In this document: one piece after another, positions 48,301-61,560 of the stretch
Numbering within the stretch: the first letter of the stretch is position 1
Layout of the letters: the number at the start of each line of letters is the position of its first letter
DNA from: Ascaris suum
Lineage: Eukaryota > Nematoda > Chromadorea > Rhabditida > Ascarididae
Direction of reading: 5' to 3'
NCBI GenBank assembly: GCA_013433145.1
Contig: CM024168.1
Span: 16,253,868-16,317,867, forward strand
Length of the DNA: 64,000 bases
Program-made: the position numbers and the translations under genes
Notes under the pieces: generated by a model
The model's input: the letters and a program-made list of their open reading frames with translations, nothing else
Databases searched by the model: none
Told to the model about the DNA's origin: nothing

Positions 48301-51300
48301 GCTGTATAATTTATATGGCTAGGAGGAAATATTTGCTTGAATTTCATGACTCTTTCAATTACAGGAAGTGATGGCAGCTGTAAAGAAACAACTGGACACG
48401 AATGATTCGCCCACTGTTCTCATCCCACTTTTGGATATTTGCCTGGCTGTGGCACAGTACTTTCCAGCTGTATTCAAGAAAAGCTTCGATGTGAGTTTCC
48501 AATCGGTTTCATTACCAAATCGTATGCATTGCTTGTGCTGAAGGTTGGATTGCGTGGTGTGTAGCTGTAGCTAGCACATAGAATAAGGATGCGATAGTTG
48601 CGAGTGGAAACTTTCGATTCGTCTTTGCGCTATATCACGATCATATTTTCGTACTGTAGATATAAAAGCGATAGTTATATTTGGTATGCAAAATGGGATC
48701 GATTATTGCAAGGATTTGTGGGCATGACGAGTGCTTCAAGTTTAATCGTAGATGGAAATGAAGTATATTTAGGTACTTTCTGTTGTTCTAATATTAGACT
48801 TGCCGTCTAAATATTTGTCACAGTAATAAAAATTTTTTACTCACATCAAACTCGGGTTATTTTATTTCTAATAGTAATGTTTTGAGGGGATTTTTTAAGC
48901 GAATATTTTCCTCAGTTATAGTTGAAAAGTATAATTTCCAAGTTAATGATTAATAGTTCTTCAAGAAAATTCTACTAAATAATCGACTTTCAAGTTATAA
49001 TTATCTTTGCTTTCTCATATGAGTAAATGTGATATTGTGAAGTCGCATCGCATTCTTCGTCCATATATTTTAAATTTCGTTTTTTATTCAATTTTCTCTA
49101 TTTTCAAATAATATCTCGCAATGTTTACCCGAAAGTAATTTTGATAGTTATTTCTTTGAATGGAGTATATTCATTTATTTCTTTATATATAATTTTAATG
49201 CATTGCGAAAACTTTTGAGCATTGAAAATTTCCTTTTCGTATTGATCGGTGTTTCTGTTGTAAATGCTGTTTTAAGGACGTTGTTGACTTCACGGTGGGT
49301 TGGTATGTGGAACCGGATCAACCGAAGAGTGTTGTGGATAAATGCAATCAGATCTTGACAGATTTGCGCCCATTTTGGTTTGATGCATTACCCACTGCAG
49401 TGACACTTATGAAGCAGTTCGTTGACGATGCAAATGCATATCTCGAGGTTTGTTGATTTTTATTACGTATTTCTATCCTTACTATTAGATCACCATAGTT
49501 TCATGATGGTAAAGGATATTGATGACAATATCTACATAAAGGTTTACGGATGTAGGTTAAGGATGGCGGATGACTGCTGTATTGACTTAATACGAGGACA
49601 CTTTAGACAAGGATGTAGGATCGTTGGTGGAAAAGTAAAAAAGAAAAACTTATTAAGCAAGCCATCAAATAAATTGCATGGAACCTGGTTTTAATGTTCC
49701 ATCTCTTTGTAGATTTGATAGTTATATCAGCGTAATTTGCAACTTGCCTATTCCCCTTTGAGGTGTTATAATTCCGTTGATGCGAGAGTTTGGCAGCACT
49801 CCATAAATAATTTTGAATAAGTTATTATTTATATTAATTTCGGAAGTCAATCAAAAAAATAATATCCGCTATCAGAAGCTCCCAACGCACTGAAAGCTTC
49901 TGGAAGCCCATCATTCAAAACTACTGTGACCTCGAAGTGAAGTTCCCGATCATGTCGTGAATTTAGTTCCCATTATTAAAGGTGTTTTTTCGTAGGCGGT
50001 GCACAGAGGGAATGGAAAATGTCGTTCGAGGGTGTAATGTCTGGAGATTGTACCGGGGACGAAAGGATTTCCCAAGGAAGCGGCCTTCCCTCTTGTTGAC
50101 CCACTTTTGTGATGTGTGGGCAAGCGTTATCATAAAGGAGATATACTTACTAGCTCTCGATATGTTTTTGACTAAAGGTATCGGGCGGCTTCCGTAGTTG
50201 TTCGATATAGTAGGTGGCCGGCATAGTGGCATTCCCTAGAGAATGCTATTTATAGAGCGTGCTTGCCGACTACTAGCAGCATCAGATCGGAACTTCGTGT
50301 ACTTCAGGCTTTAGGTTGCGGAGCTGTAGTTCAGACTACACCGTGGAGCTGTAGTTGAGGTTTTCCTTGTGGAGCGAAGTTCCCTGAGGACGCCATTGCC
50401 CTTTATGTTTCATAAACAGCTCACAATTTGCATCTCTAGTTGCTATATTATTTCTTTGGAGACGAAGAAGAGAATTACATGCACTGGCATGAACTGTCTT
50501 CCTCGGGTCTTTGGTTGGCGTACTGAGAGTGAACTTCGAGAGTTGAGCTTGTCCGGGTGATAACTTGTTGTCGAATAGATGCTTCCGGTATTATCGCCAT
50601 TTTGAATAAGAAAGCATTCAGCTTCGCCTCGAGAAGTTCATACAGTGAGTGGTCACCGTTAAGGCCGGTTCGCATTCTGCTCGAGCTCTTGCTAGTAGTA
50701 ACTGATATTCTAACGACGTTTCCTGTCATCTGAAAACGTTTGAAGCATCTGAACGCAATTGAGTAAGGGATGACCTTGGAACATTGGTGGATATTTCGAG
50801 TGATAGTTTTCATAGAATGGTCCAGCAGGAATGTATAGTAGATGATAGACCGGAGAATCGAACGATCACCGCTCACAAGTATATACCGTTGTTAGTCAAT
50901 GATGAGCGATTAGTGGCCTCTATTCTGCCGACTAGGAACTCTCAAGATTTACACCAGTATTTATTCAGCCGGGTGATTTAACACCAACAAAAGAAGGTGG
51001 AAGTGTCGCGGGATTTTCTTTCCAGTCGCGTACACTGTAATGGGATTGCATATTGAACTGCACCATCTGATTCATTTCTTTTAAAATTTACATTTTTTGT
51101 ATCATATAGTTTTTTTATAAAAGTGATAGTTCCTTCCTGAGACGTTATACCTGAGTTAGTTCCTTCCTGAGACGTTATACCTGAGTTAGTTCCTTCCTGA
51201 GACGTTATACCTGAGTTTTCATAAAGAACACCTTTTTTGCGCATACTTTTTAAACATGTAAACGTTTATTTTCACCACGGTAATGACTTATAGGTATTCG

Positions 51301-54300
51301 ATCGTTATAGCGTTGGAATGAGGCGTGCAACTAAATATCGTATATTCATTTACAGGAATTGGGAACAGATAAAGAAACAAAAATTGAGGATGCATTACGA
51401 AAGACGGCGGCGATATTACGCGCCCTAGTGACAGTGCTGAATGTCGTCAATGTACCTCAAGCACATCCGATTGTTGTGCCTTTTGTTGAGAAGGTAATTA
51501 TCGATGCTGTTGACTCTTGTCGTTATCCACGATGGTACCCATTGATAGCGTCATTTGGCCACCATCTATGATAGGTGCTGACACCAAAGTTGGAGTCAAT
51601 CTTTGATCTAAGTCTTTGCTTCGATTCATTTTTTAATGTTTGCTGATAATATAACAGTACTGTGTTCGTGCTGTCGTTTAACAATATAATGTAAATTTGT
51701 TCTGGTAGATACAAATAAAACGTGTTTTTATCTTTTCTATGAAAGGTTGTCTGTGGTGAAATGATTGTGAGGGTATGGGATGAGGTGGCAGATTGTTTAG
51801 GCTGAGAAATGTATAATATTTATAAATTCTGATTTGTGGTTGAGGTAAATGTGGTAATTCTTGTGGTTTCATGGCCGATAATCTTTGCCGGTAATTGCGC
51901 TTGGCTTAACATAATCTATTGGCTCTAGGATTTTCTTTATGCTTCTGCATAATTTCTTCCCAAGTTTCGTGTTGTTTTTAATGTTCATTAGAAATTTCTG
52001 GTTTTTATTGCATTAAATACTAAGCTTCTTCTTGAAAGAGATAGGCCATGCTTCAAGAAATAAGTTTTGATTAGATAAGGGATGCAGTTTAAAGGTATTA
52101 ATGAGAAGGAAGATGGGGATAAAATAACAATATGAGGATGTATGATGAAATAAGAGAAGAAAAAAGCATGAAACTAAAGGAAGTTGAGGAGGAAGGAAGG
52201 ATTAGAGTATACTCATGCATGCAAGGATCTGCCATATTTTCTTACCTTATCTTAGCATCTTCGTTTTCCTTCGTTACAATCTCGATAATATGATTTTTAA
52301 GTGTAATGATTTTGCAGTTGTTTGGACAAATAGCTTGTCAGTCAGCGCTTCTGAAGCGTATCATAGCACCGGAAGTGGGAGACGTATTTGCATCGATGGC
52401 CGATGTACTATGGTGTTCGTTGCAAGTGGTACCGAAAGTGGAATGGCTTAATGCTGCCGTCAAATCAGTTCGTATCATGATCGCACATCCGGCAGTTGGA
52501 TATGGCACAGTGATCAAACTGATCGAATTCTATGAAAAGGTTCAACTCGTTATCTTTGATGCTTATTTAAATATTTTGAAGTTAATTTGAAGTTAATATG
52601 GTTTATAATTGTCGATTATTTTTTTGAATGTAATATTGTTTCTATTAGTCAAGGTTTTCTTTAATTAATGCAGATATGCATTGACAGAAGAGTATAGAGA
52701 GAGGGAAGTTTTGCTGTGCTTTTTACTTTTGTGCAGTGGACTATGTCGCTGCAACATCATTTATGTATCCTGTGATGAGCATTACTCGACCAAGTATTGA
52801 AGTCCAGTTGTTCATTTGGAAACAGCTAGTCGCCCTGGCGGCTGTCTAATGATAGAAGAGAGGAGACGGGACAATTTATTTATTTTCGATTTGAGTGAGT
52901 AGAGGTCGTAGTGGATTAAAATGACCGTACCTTCTTGTCGACAGCTCGAGTGTTGAAGTTGTATGTAGCGTAGTGTCGTGAATTTGTAGCTATGCTGAAG
53001 TTGGATGGTGGACTGGTTGATGCAGATAGCCGGAGCTATAACCGGCCACCACATTTCTTGTTGGTCCTAGAGGAGAAGCTGATAGCATCACCTAGAGTTG
53101 TGCCTGAAAGGAAGGAATGATATGGCCTTATGGAAATTAGGCGGCGACCTGATGTGCTTTCAGTATAACTGAGGAGTGAAAAACGATGTAAACAACGATA
53201 TCCTTAACCGAACTCGACGACATCTCTTATCTATGGTTCGTACGTATCGATTAAAGGGATAAATAAACCAGTACGACTGAGATTTTCGTCGCTAAAAGTA
53301 TCGTTTTTACAGGTGTTCGACAATATGTCTCATGAGATGACGGCATCAGTGGTGGAGATGGTGATTGGGCCTGAGGGTGCAGTACATGGATTGATATACG
53401 GTTCAAAAGAGGTGTTGCATGCGGTCATTGATCTCTACGGCAAACTGCTAACGCCTAAGGCGTTACCTACCTTACAGGCTGCTTATCACTGTGTACGAAC
53501 CGAACTTAGCGGTATGTTTTTCCTTCTTTATCATTTTTCTTAACAGTCATCTTCGGATTAGGCGTTTTAAAGTGCAGAAAGAAATAAGACGTGATGAAAA
53601 TATCGCCTCTTTTCCGGTAAGGTAGTGAAGTTTTTCAAAAGGAATGCAATTTCTCTTTGAGACTTTTTCTCGATAATATAATAATTGTCATTGAGAAGAT
53701 TTTATGTACTTGATTTGAATTAGGATTGAAGAGGGGTTTCCGTTGTTGGGCAAGAAGTGCAAAGGAAGGTGGATGGGATTGACGTATCTTTTCGATATTA
53801 AGGAGTGGGATGATGCGGACATGTTTTACGATGCAACAAACAATAAATAAATCCTTGGCAAGTAGATGTGAGGGAAACACGATTGGTTGCTGAAAATTGA
53901 CAGTAAATGTCACTTCTGTTTTCATTGTTGTCATTGTTTTGCTTACATTCAAAGTCGGAAATCGGTGCAACGTTGCGATGTTTTATATTCGAAGTTTAGT
54001 TTAATAGAAGATATTGTTTTAATGCATAAACAATCCACCTTAATTTTATGCTTTCAATTTCGAGCTTTCTTTTAGGATATGTCCCATGGCTGCGTAGGCG
54101 GGATATTAGCCGTTTTCTGTTGTTTTGTTCTTTTTTATGTGTATGTTGTATTCTGAATTAAATTTTTCTTTTTCAGAAGCATTGGCAGAATTAGAGTGTA
54201 ATATAACGAATAGTTTCAACCACCGGAAGGCTGCGAAAACGCGAACATTCGTCGCACTGAACGCACTCGCGACACTCGCATCTGTGAAGAATTCGTTAAT

Positions 54301-57300
54301 CGCGGTGAGACCGCTATCAGTGTTTTTTCATTCGCTTTTTTTAAAAGAATAATTACGCATAGCGAGATATGACTGCCATATCAAATTCAGAAGGACACTC
54401 ATCGTGCCAGATTGTTCGGTTGATATTTTTCTGCGCAATACTTACTTATGTCTAATTTTTATTTTTACGTGTACGATATGTGGATAAGATATATACGCTA
54501 TTAATTTGTTTATTTATTTATTTATTTCAATCAACGATGCCTTCATTACGAAAAAATATCCCTTCATACAGCTTCCACTTGTCTCGATTCATTGCGTCTC
54601 AAATGCAGTAAGTTTTTGCAACTTTTTCTTTAGAGAGTCACGACAACTCGTTGCAGGTCAGTCTCTACTTTTTTTTACCAATTCGTAGCATCCGTTTTGT
54701 TATTCTTTTCGTCCAATCTTCCCCGCCCATCGAAACTTCCTCGTTCCAACCTCGGTCGCCTAATCTTTCATTTCTGTCGCCTCGGAGTCATTCGTTTTCT
54801 TTCCTGTGGACCAGTTTGGTTCCTGTTATGATTCTTTTCATTCTCCTTTCTGCCGGCTGCCACTAGCATGCGCACTTTCTTGGTGGTCGCCCAATTCTCA
54901 GAGCCGTAGAGAACTATTGACATCACGCTTTTTTTCAAGAGTTTCCGCTTGAGACTCTCCAGTACTTTTTTCTCACGCTAGAAGTCTTTATCCTTTAAAA
55001 AATGCCTTCCAGCGCTGTTTGATCCAGCGTCGTACATGTGCTTCCGTCCGTTCGCTCGTTTTTACGCATCTCTCCAAATAGATGGATTCATTTATGCGTT
55101 CAGTCTTCTCGCCTTTTGTAACAGTTGTTGACTTTCGCTCTCGTTTGCTCATCAGTTACTATATATATTTTTTTAAAGGACAGGTTGTCTTCTAGGCATA
55201 TCATTTATCCGTAGTTGTTGATATCTTGGGGTGTGCAAGGACGTTTTGTTCTGTAATTGGTCGAAAGCGACTTTTAAAGTAAATTGAGCATCAGTCACTT
55301 GGCAACAACATTTTAGGCATTTTATTGTTTTAATTTGGGAGTATCTCACCCATTCCTCATTCATCTCTCTTGATTCTTTAAAATACTTCTTCAGTGACCT
55401 TGTTGGATCATTGGAGTTGAATATTGCAAAAAGTATATATCCTTCCATCTCATAATAGTCATTCTTAGTGATTTCATCTCACAATGCCAATTTACATTTA
55501 AATATATTATCCATATTTCATATACATGTTTGGATGAGGTTTCCGTCAAGTCTCGGATATTTATAGATGATGGGATTATCACCGAGTTTATTCGCAATGT
55601 TGATGTGTGAAACGCCGATCACCGAGAAATGGTTTATTGTCAACTATCCTGGATGTCATTATGCACTTATTTACGTCGTGAAAATGCATTCAGAAAAGTA
55701 GGTCTTATTTGGATGCTTCCACGTTCGTAGATGAATTTCTTAGTTGATAGAAGAAGAAGAAGAATTTTTGTCTTTATGGAAGGACATGGTTGGATTTTTT
55801 TCTTTCTTTCTTTCTTTTCAGACATGACAATTTCATCGCGAATAGCGGCTGGCTAAATGAGCGCAATCGTCTACCAATGCTTAGCGAGTATCCAACAGCA
55901 AATCATTTCGCAAAGATATTAGACACACTTGCAAAGTTGCTTCTTATCGATGACGAGATGTCATCTGATACCAGGTTGGCTTTTTTTTTCGGTTGACTTG
56001 AACCTCCCCTTTCTTCTCCAGTCCCTCCCCTTCCCTCCATTGAACGCAGCTGTGTTCCTGATCCCCCTCTCGATCCCAGCTGTTCTATGTCTACATGCAT
56101 TATGCGATACGAATTCTTTCACTATGTGTGCTGAGCGTATTTTTGCATAAATAGGAAATGAACGAAAAACGTGAACAGCGCTACGCTTGTTATGAAAGGG
56201 GCGAGTGAAGCTCGATGTGCGAATGCACCGATGTTTTTTGCTGCAGAATGTGGCTAATGTTGCCTGATTTTTAATTGGTTGTTGTGCTGAAAATAAAAGT
56301 ATCAATCGTTGTCGATTTTTCTCTCTTCCGTTTTCCATTTTTTTAGTACCAAATTTTTTCTTGCCAGTTTTACATCCGAAATTGGACTTTCATCTGATAG
56401 ATGCTTCAGATTTTTTTACCTCCTTTCCTGCGTTAGTTCCACTAATGAGCACTTCGAATAATCGGATTCCGACATATTCGTATTAACCATTCGCTTGTCG
56501 ATTTGTTCCACAGATCGCATCCTCTCCACCATCATGATGGAAAAGAAAGGAACGAAGATGAGTTCCGGTGACCTACTCATACCACATGTGTACAACCACG
56601 AGGGGACGGTCAAACACAGCAGTTGGAAACTGAGAAAGACATTCGCACGATGATGTAGCCTAATAGAAAGCCTCTTCAATATGCAAAAGAGGCGTTGTGC
56701 TCGAAGACTTGGACATCTCTGTTGCAGTTTAACCGAAAATAAGAATACGAGGAGATACCTATGTCTACAATTATTAAGGGATACTGACATACGCTTTAAT
56801 CTTCTTCAGTTCGTCAGAGTCGTTGAACGATGGATCCAAATCTCTGAGAGTTGTTCTCCGATTGACCACCTAAAAGTCAGTCGCAGGATAGCTTTCAGGG
56901 TTCATCCAGAAGTTGACCAGACTGACCATCTGAAAGTTGACCAAATTGATCATTTGGAAGTTTTTATAAGAAGTGAGTGCTGTAATGTAGTGCGGTACAA
57001 GTGGAGCGATAAAAATGATGAATAGTTGAATGAGATCAGTGTAATAATCGAATCGGAAGATCTAAGCACTCCGTGAGCAGCTGATTTCCTGAGGAGAAAA
57101 ACGAACTCTTCCAGAAACGTTTCTCTCAGCTTCATCGTCGAATATCTCATGAAACAATTCAACTAATTGCCCACAATTTTGCTAGTTAGGAATTGGAAGA
57201 ATGTTGTCGAGTGATCCGCAAAATAGAACGTGATCCTCGAAATAGTGAATCCTGAACGGAAATCGAGCAAAAAGATGTGCATTTTTAGCACTTGATAGGT

Positions 57301-57604
57301 TGAGCAGCTTAGCAGCAATGGCGAGAGACGTAAACGAGTACAGAGAAGGAATCAAAGAAATCGAATGCATTAAATGTGATCTATACTATTTTACAATTTA
57401 GTTTATATGTGATAAATCTCTCAATTAATGTGCTCTCTTCTTCTGTTCAGAGGTAATGGAATGGGGATTGGCTCATGAATAGGTTTGTTTTTACTGATTT
57501 TATGAGAGCGATTTTACCAATTCTTGGTTCTAAGATTCGCGAAATCATTCTGACAGTCTCCTAAAGTCTTTTATTTTATCCCCGAAACATCGTTTTAAAG
57601 TGCT

Positions 57605-57690
<86 letters not shown>

Positions 57691-58590
57691 GGCATTTTCA
57701 CAATCGTTGCTTTAATTAAATTAATCATTATTTGCATAATAAATGGATATGGATATTGCTTTGCATCGAATGAGTTGCATATAATTTTGAGGAACCTGGT
57801 GGTGGATTGGGTGCACGGTATTGCATTCGGGATGAGCGCAGACGTGCTACAGGAGGTGCTTGATCGGAGTGAAATGCTGGAGATGCGTCGTGCATTGTTG
57901 GAATCGTTCCTTCGTCACTCATTACCTAGGAAGGTTACCGCAGACGGAGCACAAAAGTCAGGCGCTCTTGTAGCCGTTGGAGCCGACTCCTCAAGAGGTG
58001 TTCTTTCTTTTCGCATCTTTTTGGTACCTTTTTGCTACCAAGAGGTGTTCTTTTGGTACCTCTTCGGTTGTGATGACAGTCTTGTCAACTCACTGGTATA
58101 ATTGATGGATAATTGCAAAAAAGGTGATTCTTTAATTCTGCTGTTTACAATTTCAAACGATAATTTCAGCTGCAGGTGAATCCATGAGCACGGCATTTAT
58201 CCAAGTTTATACATGGGCAATTCTTGCGGTAATGTGGAAGATCGATATTATTTAGCTATAGCATTAATGTTTTATATTGAAGGCCATGAATTGTTTTGCC
58301 GTTCTTCATATTACTTGAAAGTATTTTAGTGAGCACGAGTTTCACGATGCAAACTAATGATGGGCGTTTATTAAAGACTATAAGGGCTATATGCGTATAT
58401 TTTGCAGCAAGCGGTGCACGTGTTCGTTATTTTACACTACTTCGTCGATTAGCTGTATTCAATCTTATTATCGATGGTGACTCTCGAGTGCTGCCGATTT
58501 CGTGACAAGAGTATTTCAACGATCACGCAATTGCGAACAGGAGAAGGTGATCGGTTTCTGGCAAGCCATCCCACCGGCTATTTTCATAAG
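45361..58590 (+). CDS. smg-1: SMG-1 kinase, N-terminal helical-repeat part (gene continues)
   Basis: Exons found: 45361-45429, 46003-46095, 46892-47028, 47775-47922, 48365-48490, 49277-49447, 51356-51493, 52318-52539, 53313-53511, 54177-54304, 55822-55974, 57792-57997, 58330-58476 and 58541-58590. All join in phase except between 54304 and 55822, where the phases (0 out, 2 in) show at least one missing exon. About 663 residues are read. DVVDFTVGWYVEPDQPKS and PFWFDALPTAVTLMKQF match the DIVDILVGWHID...PFWVADLAFSTTLLGQF block of human SMG1. LATLASVKNSLI, RHDNFI and LLKTIRAICVYFAASGARVR match further SMG1 blocks in the right order. SMG-1 is the PI3K-like kinase that phosphorylates UPF1/SMG-2 in nonsense-mediated decay. 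Only the N-terminal alpha-solenoid is here; the FAT, kinase and FATC regions are absent. The start MITTMSPHAEQPPRQR is inferred from the first in-phase ATG exon. Introns carry transposon relics and minisatellites. Confidence 0.85.
49855..50876 (-). mobile_element. Degenerate mariner-type DNA transposon
   Basis: It lies in the smg-1 intron between 49447 and 51356, on the opposite strand. From 50876 downward the frame begins MSGDRSILRSIIYY and carries ATRNIHQ-like and FKRFQ motifs (SIAFRCFKRFQMTGNV, HSLYELLEA), as in the mariner helix-turn-helix N-terminus. Lower coordinates carry the C-terminal half: HRLRKNTFNN near 49980 and GFQKLSVRWELLIADII near 49860-49915, matching the NKTFNN and GI..LP.RW..VI...G.YF ends of mariner transposases. 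Stops and frameshifts interrupt it, and the central catalytic part is rearranged, so it is inactive. The inverted terminal repeats were not identified, so the ends are approximate. Confidence 0.7.
51129..51217. repeat. 30-bp minisatellite, three copies
   Basis: Three nearly exact tandem 30-bp units begin at 51129, 51159 and 51189 (core gttccttcctgagacgttat, then acctgagtta). On the minus strand they could encode a repeated NSGITSQEGT, but this lies within a smg-1 intron without splice support. Confidence 0.95.
54690..55160 (-). mobile_element. 3' remnant of a non-LTR retrotransposon (RT C-terminus)
   Basis: Minus-strand translation from about 55150 gives KTERINESIYLERCVKTSER, then HVRRWIKQRWKAFFKG. 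After a break it gives SIVLYGSENWATTKK, and after another a degraded R..G.....ER block ending in FDGRG. These match the conserved order YLGR.V...G....EI.RRI..GW.AF.K ... LPVLLYGSETWALT ... that follows the polymerase domain in RTE/CR1-like reverse transcriptases of animals. Stops and frameshifts make it a relic. The polymerase core (YADD) was not seen. It sits in the smg-1 intron where one exon is still missing. Confidence 0.75.
57608..57687. repeat. (TA)n microsatellite in smg-1 intron
   Basis: About 80 bp of TA repeats, about 104 bp before the exon at 57792. Confidence 0.97.
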
Positions 58591-61461
58591 GTTCGCCAAT
58601 TTCAAGTCTCATTTTTTTTTTTTTGCGGCTCAGAACTGTTAGCACCACCGATTGCATCGATTGATGAGGGATTTTTGGAAAGTGAACCTATGTACTGATT
58701 GCTTTTGCAGCTTTTCAAAGAAAGCCGAAATTGATTCGGGATAGGTGGGATTAGTCTAGAAAGGGCTCCAAACTTCTAGCGTAATAATTCGGTTTTAACT
58801 GTTATTGCAGCATATGGCAACAATGATTGCTGCATTTATTATTCACTTTTCTGTTACTCTCAATAGATCGCTTTAAGAAAATTCAAGTAGGCTTTTCTTT
58901 TGGCATTCATTTTGGCATTCGAGTCGATGGGTGATAACTCAGTTAGAACGATATCGTTTTGAGTAACATTTTGCACATTTTAGCGGTGCGAATGTTTAGT
59001 TGGTTGTAGTTTCTATGAGATGCGGAAAATTGTTATCAATTTTTCGATTGTCCATTATTGTCCACTAATGTCGCCATTCTTCGGATAAAGGGGGTGATTG
59101 TCATATGTTGATTATTACGATTATTGGCCTTGTGTAACGTATAACGGAGAGGAGCCGAATGTTATCCTTGAAATATTTGACCATCTTCTTTCTTTTATGT
59201 CGATTATGGCATTTGGTGGATGTATGTCATATTTTAATTTGTGCAATGGTTTTGTTTTATTTGAATCGGCAGCTTTTTTTTTATTGCCACAAAACTGCAC
59301 AACCTCATATAACGATAGCAGATTCAGCAACAGCTCAGTCACTGTGGCAATGAAATTTCCTTATTGACAGCGAGCGCCTTTTATTCGTGAAGCATCTCTC
59401 AGTTCAATGAGAGAGTTTATTTTTGATGCTTCAACGGGTTTTTGTTTGCTTTATTCCAGCTTCTGTAATGGATGAATAAATTACTCAATTATTGCCATAA
59501 TAGAATCATTATGGAGTCGTGTCGAATTCTATACTCATTTTATATGAAGATATTTTAAGTAGACGTAATTGCATTATATGGAATAGGCTTTTGTTATATG
59601 GCAGTCTGTTAGGGATGGGGCAGTTGTCTATTCAAGAGTCACTAGAGCCGTAATTACTAACAGCGGTATGCCTGAACTTTTCGTTTGCAGGTGTTTTCAT
59701 TTACCACATGTTCTAGTTCACCTGATCGTTTTTCTGAACCACCATTTTAGCCTTCTTCTAAGTATCTCGCTATTACTGCGGGCAGGGGAGGGTGAGGGGG
59801 AGGGAAGCAAGGTTGGTCTGCAAAAAAGGAAACCACTTATACGAACGGTTTTCTGGCTGATTTTTCTATGAAAAACTTAAATGATCAGCTCTCTTTAAGC
59901 ATTAATGCGTAAATCTATTTTCTCTTTCATCCATTCTCAAGGAATTGTCCTCAACCGGAGTTTTTCCGGAGTGGAGTCATGAGATACAGTGACCTCTTTA
60001 TTTTAGGGTATTGCTGCTTATTGATCACTCTGTGATGTTTGAAAAAACAAATAAGGACATACCGCTGTGCTTATCCATTCTACGCGTGTTGCCACCTTTG
60101 TTACTCACAATCAAATTCCATTGTAAATGTTGAGGAACAGATGAGAGATAGCTATCGTAAAACATATGGAATGATTTTGGGGGGAATTGTTGTGTAAGTG
60201 GTCAAAGAATTATTCCTTGCCTTATGTTCCGCTCTCATTTCATTTTTTTTTTTTTTTTTTTTTTTTTGCGTGAGCACATTGAAAAATCCGTTAGCGCTTC
60301 CGCATTTCGAGTATAGGTTATCGCTAAAAGTTGTTTGTCCCATTGCTATGATATTGCACTCAAAATGGTTCATTCAGGTTGTCGCTTTATTGGCTGATGG
60401 CTGTAAAATAATCCGATATTTCTAGAAAATTTGCATATCATTCACTTCTATGCGCCTATGCACAACATTCATTGACAACGCGCATAATGCTAGCATATCA
60501 TATTCGTGCGGCTACTTGTCTATCTTTCTGTCTGTCTGTCTGTGTGTGTGTCTTACATTTTCAGCTTGGGAACCACTGATTTGACTTTAATGGCTCTATT
60601 ATGCACCATAGTATGTTTATCAATACTAAGTTGCGTATTGATCCTGATTTCCGATGGATTTGTGTTGAAAAATTTGTAAACGATGTGAAGCGAATCTTTC
60701 AAATTCTACGAGTAATCAGACCGGGAAAACGCATCAGTTTCGATATATTTATAATATGATGATCAGAAATAAAAGCACATATCGTGCCAATTCGTCTGAT
60801 ATGCAAATGCGGTTTGTTTTTTTCGGCTGTAAACTTTCTTTAGTGTGGGGAATTTTGAAAGTCGCTGTGAATCATTTTTATCGATTAGTCATAGTTCGTT
60901 CTAGTGTTGGGATTGTTGTAAAGCATGAAAAATTATGCATAATATCCCTGCATTTTTTTTTTACTTAATTGCAAATAATGCTGTTGATTCCCCTCGATCT
61001 CCACCCTTCTCTCCCCCCTCCGCCACCATTTCAACATTTGGTTATTTTGATTTCTTTTACTCGAAGCATTTTTTGCATATGATATTCAAATCAAAAGTAT
61101 AAAAATCTCTGTGGATCTATTTAATGGTTTGTTTTTGTGTAATTCACGATGATCACAAATAGGCAATAAGTTCCATCATCATTTAATGTGACGAAGAGAT
61201 ATTGGTGGTGCTTCGACTATTATTCAGATCGAAACAAGGTGCGCTCACCTGCTTAGTTCTTTATAATTGCTTTGATTCAGATTCATCTTGACTGCAAATT
61301 CGAAGAAATTTTATCGGCTTAGTGATTTATTTCGCAGATGTAAAGATATTGAGTTTATTGTCAGTGCTGATTTGTAAGTATGTAGCTATATCCGTCCTAA
61401 AATTTCATCTATGAAGATGGTGTTTTTATAAGTATTTCCTATATTGATTTTTTTTATTCAA

Positions 61462-61560
<99 letters not shown>

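Noticed and set aside
56416..57025. Overlapping 110-125 residue frames on both strands
   Set aside because: Intronic to smg-1, with no recognisable motif beyond a short internal duplication at about 56912-56959 (DHLKV-type).
58170..58228. Extra smg-1 exon (tttcag acceptor, GTAATG donor, peptide ESMSTAFIQVYTWAILA)
   Set aside because: It enters in phase 1 but leaves in phase 0, so inclusion would put the well-conserved next exon out of frame.
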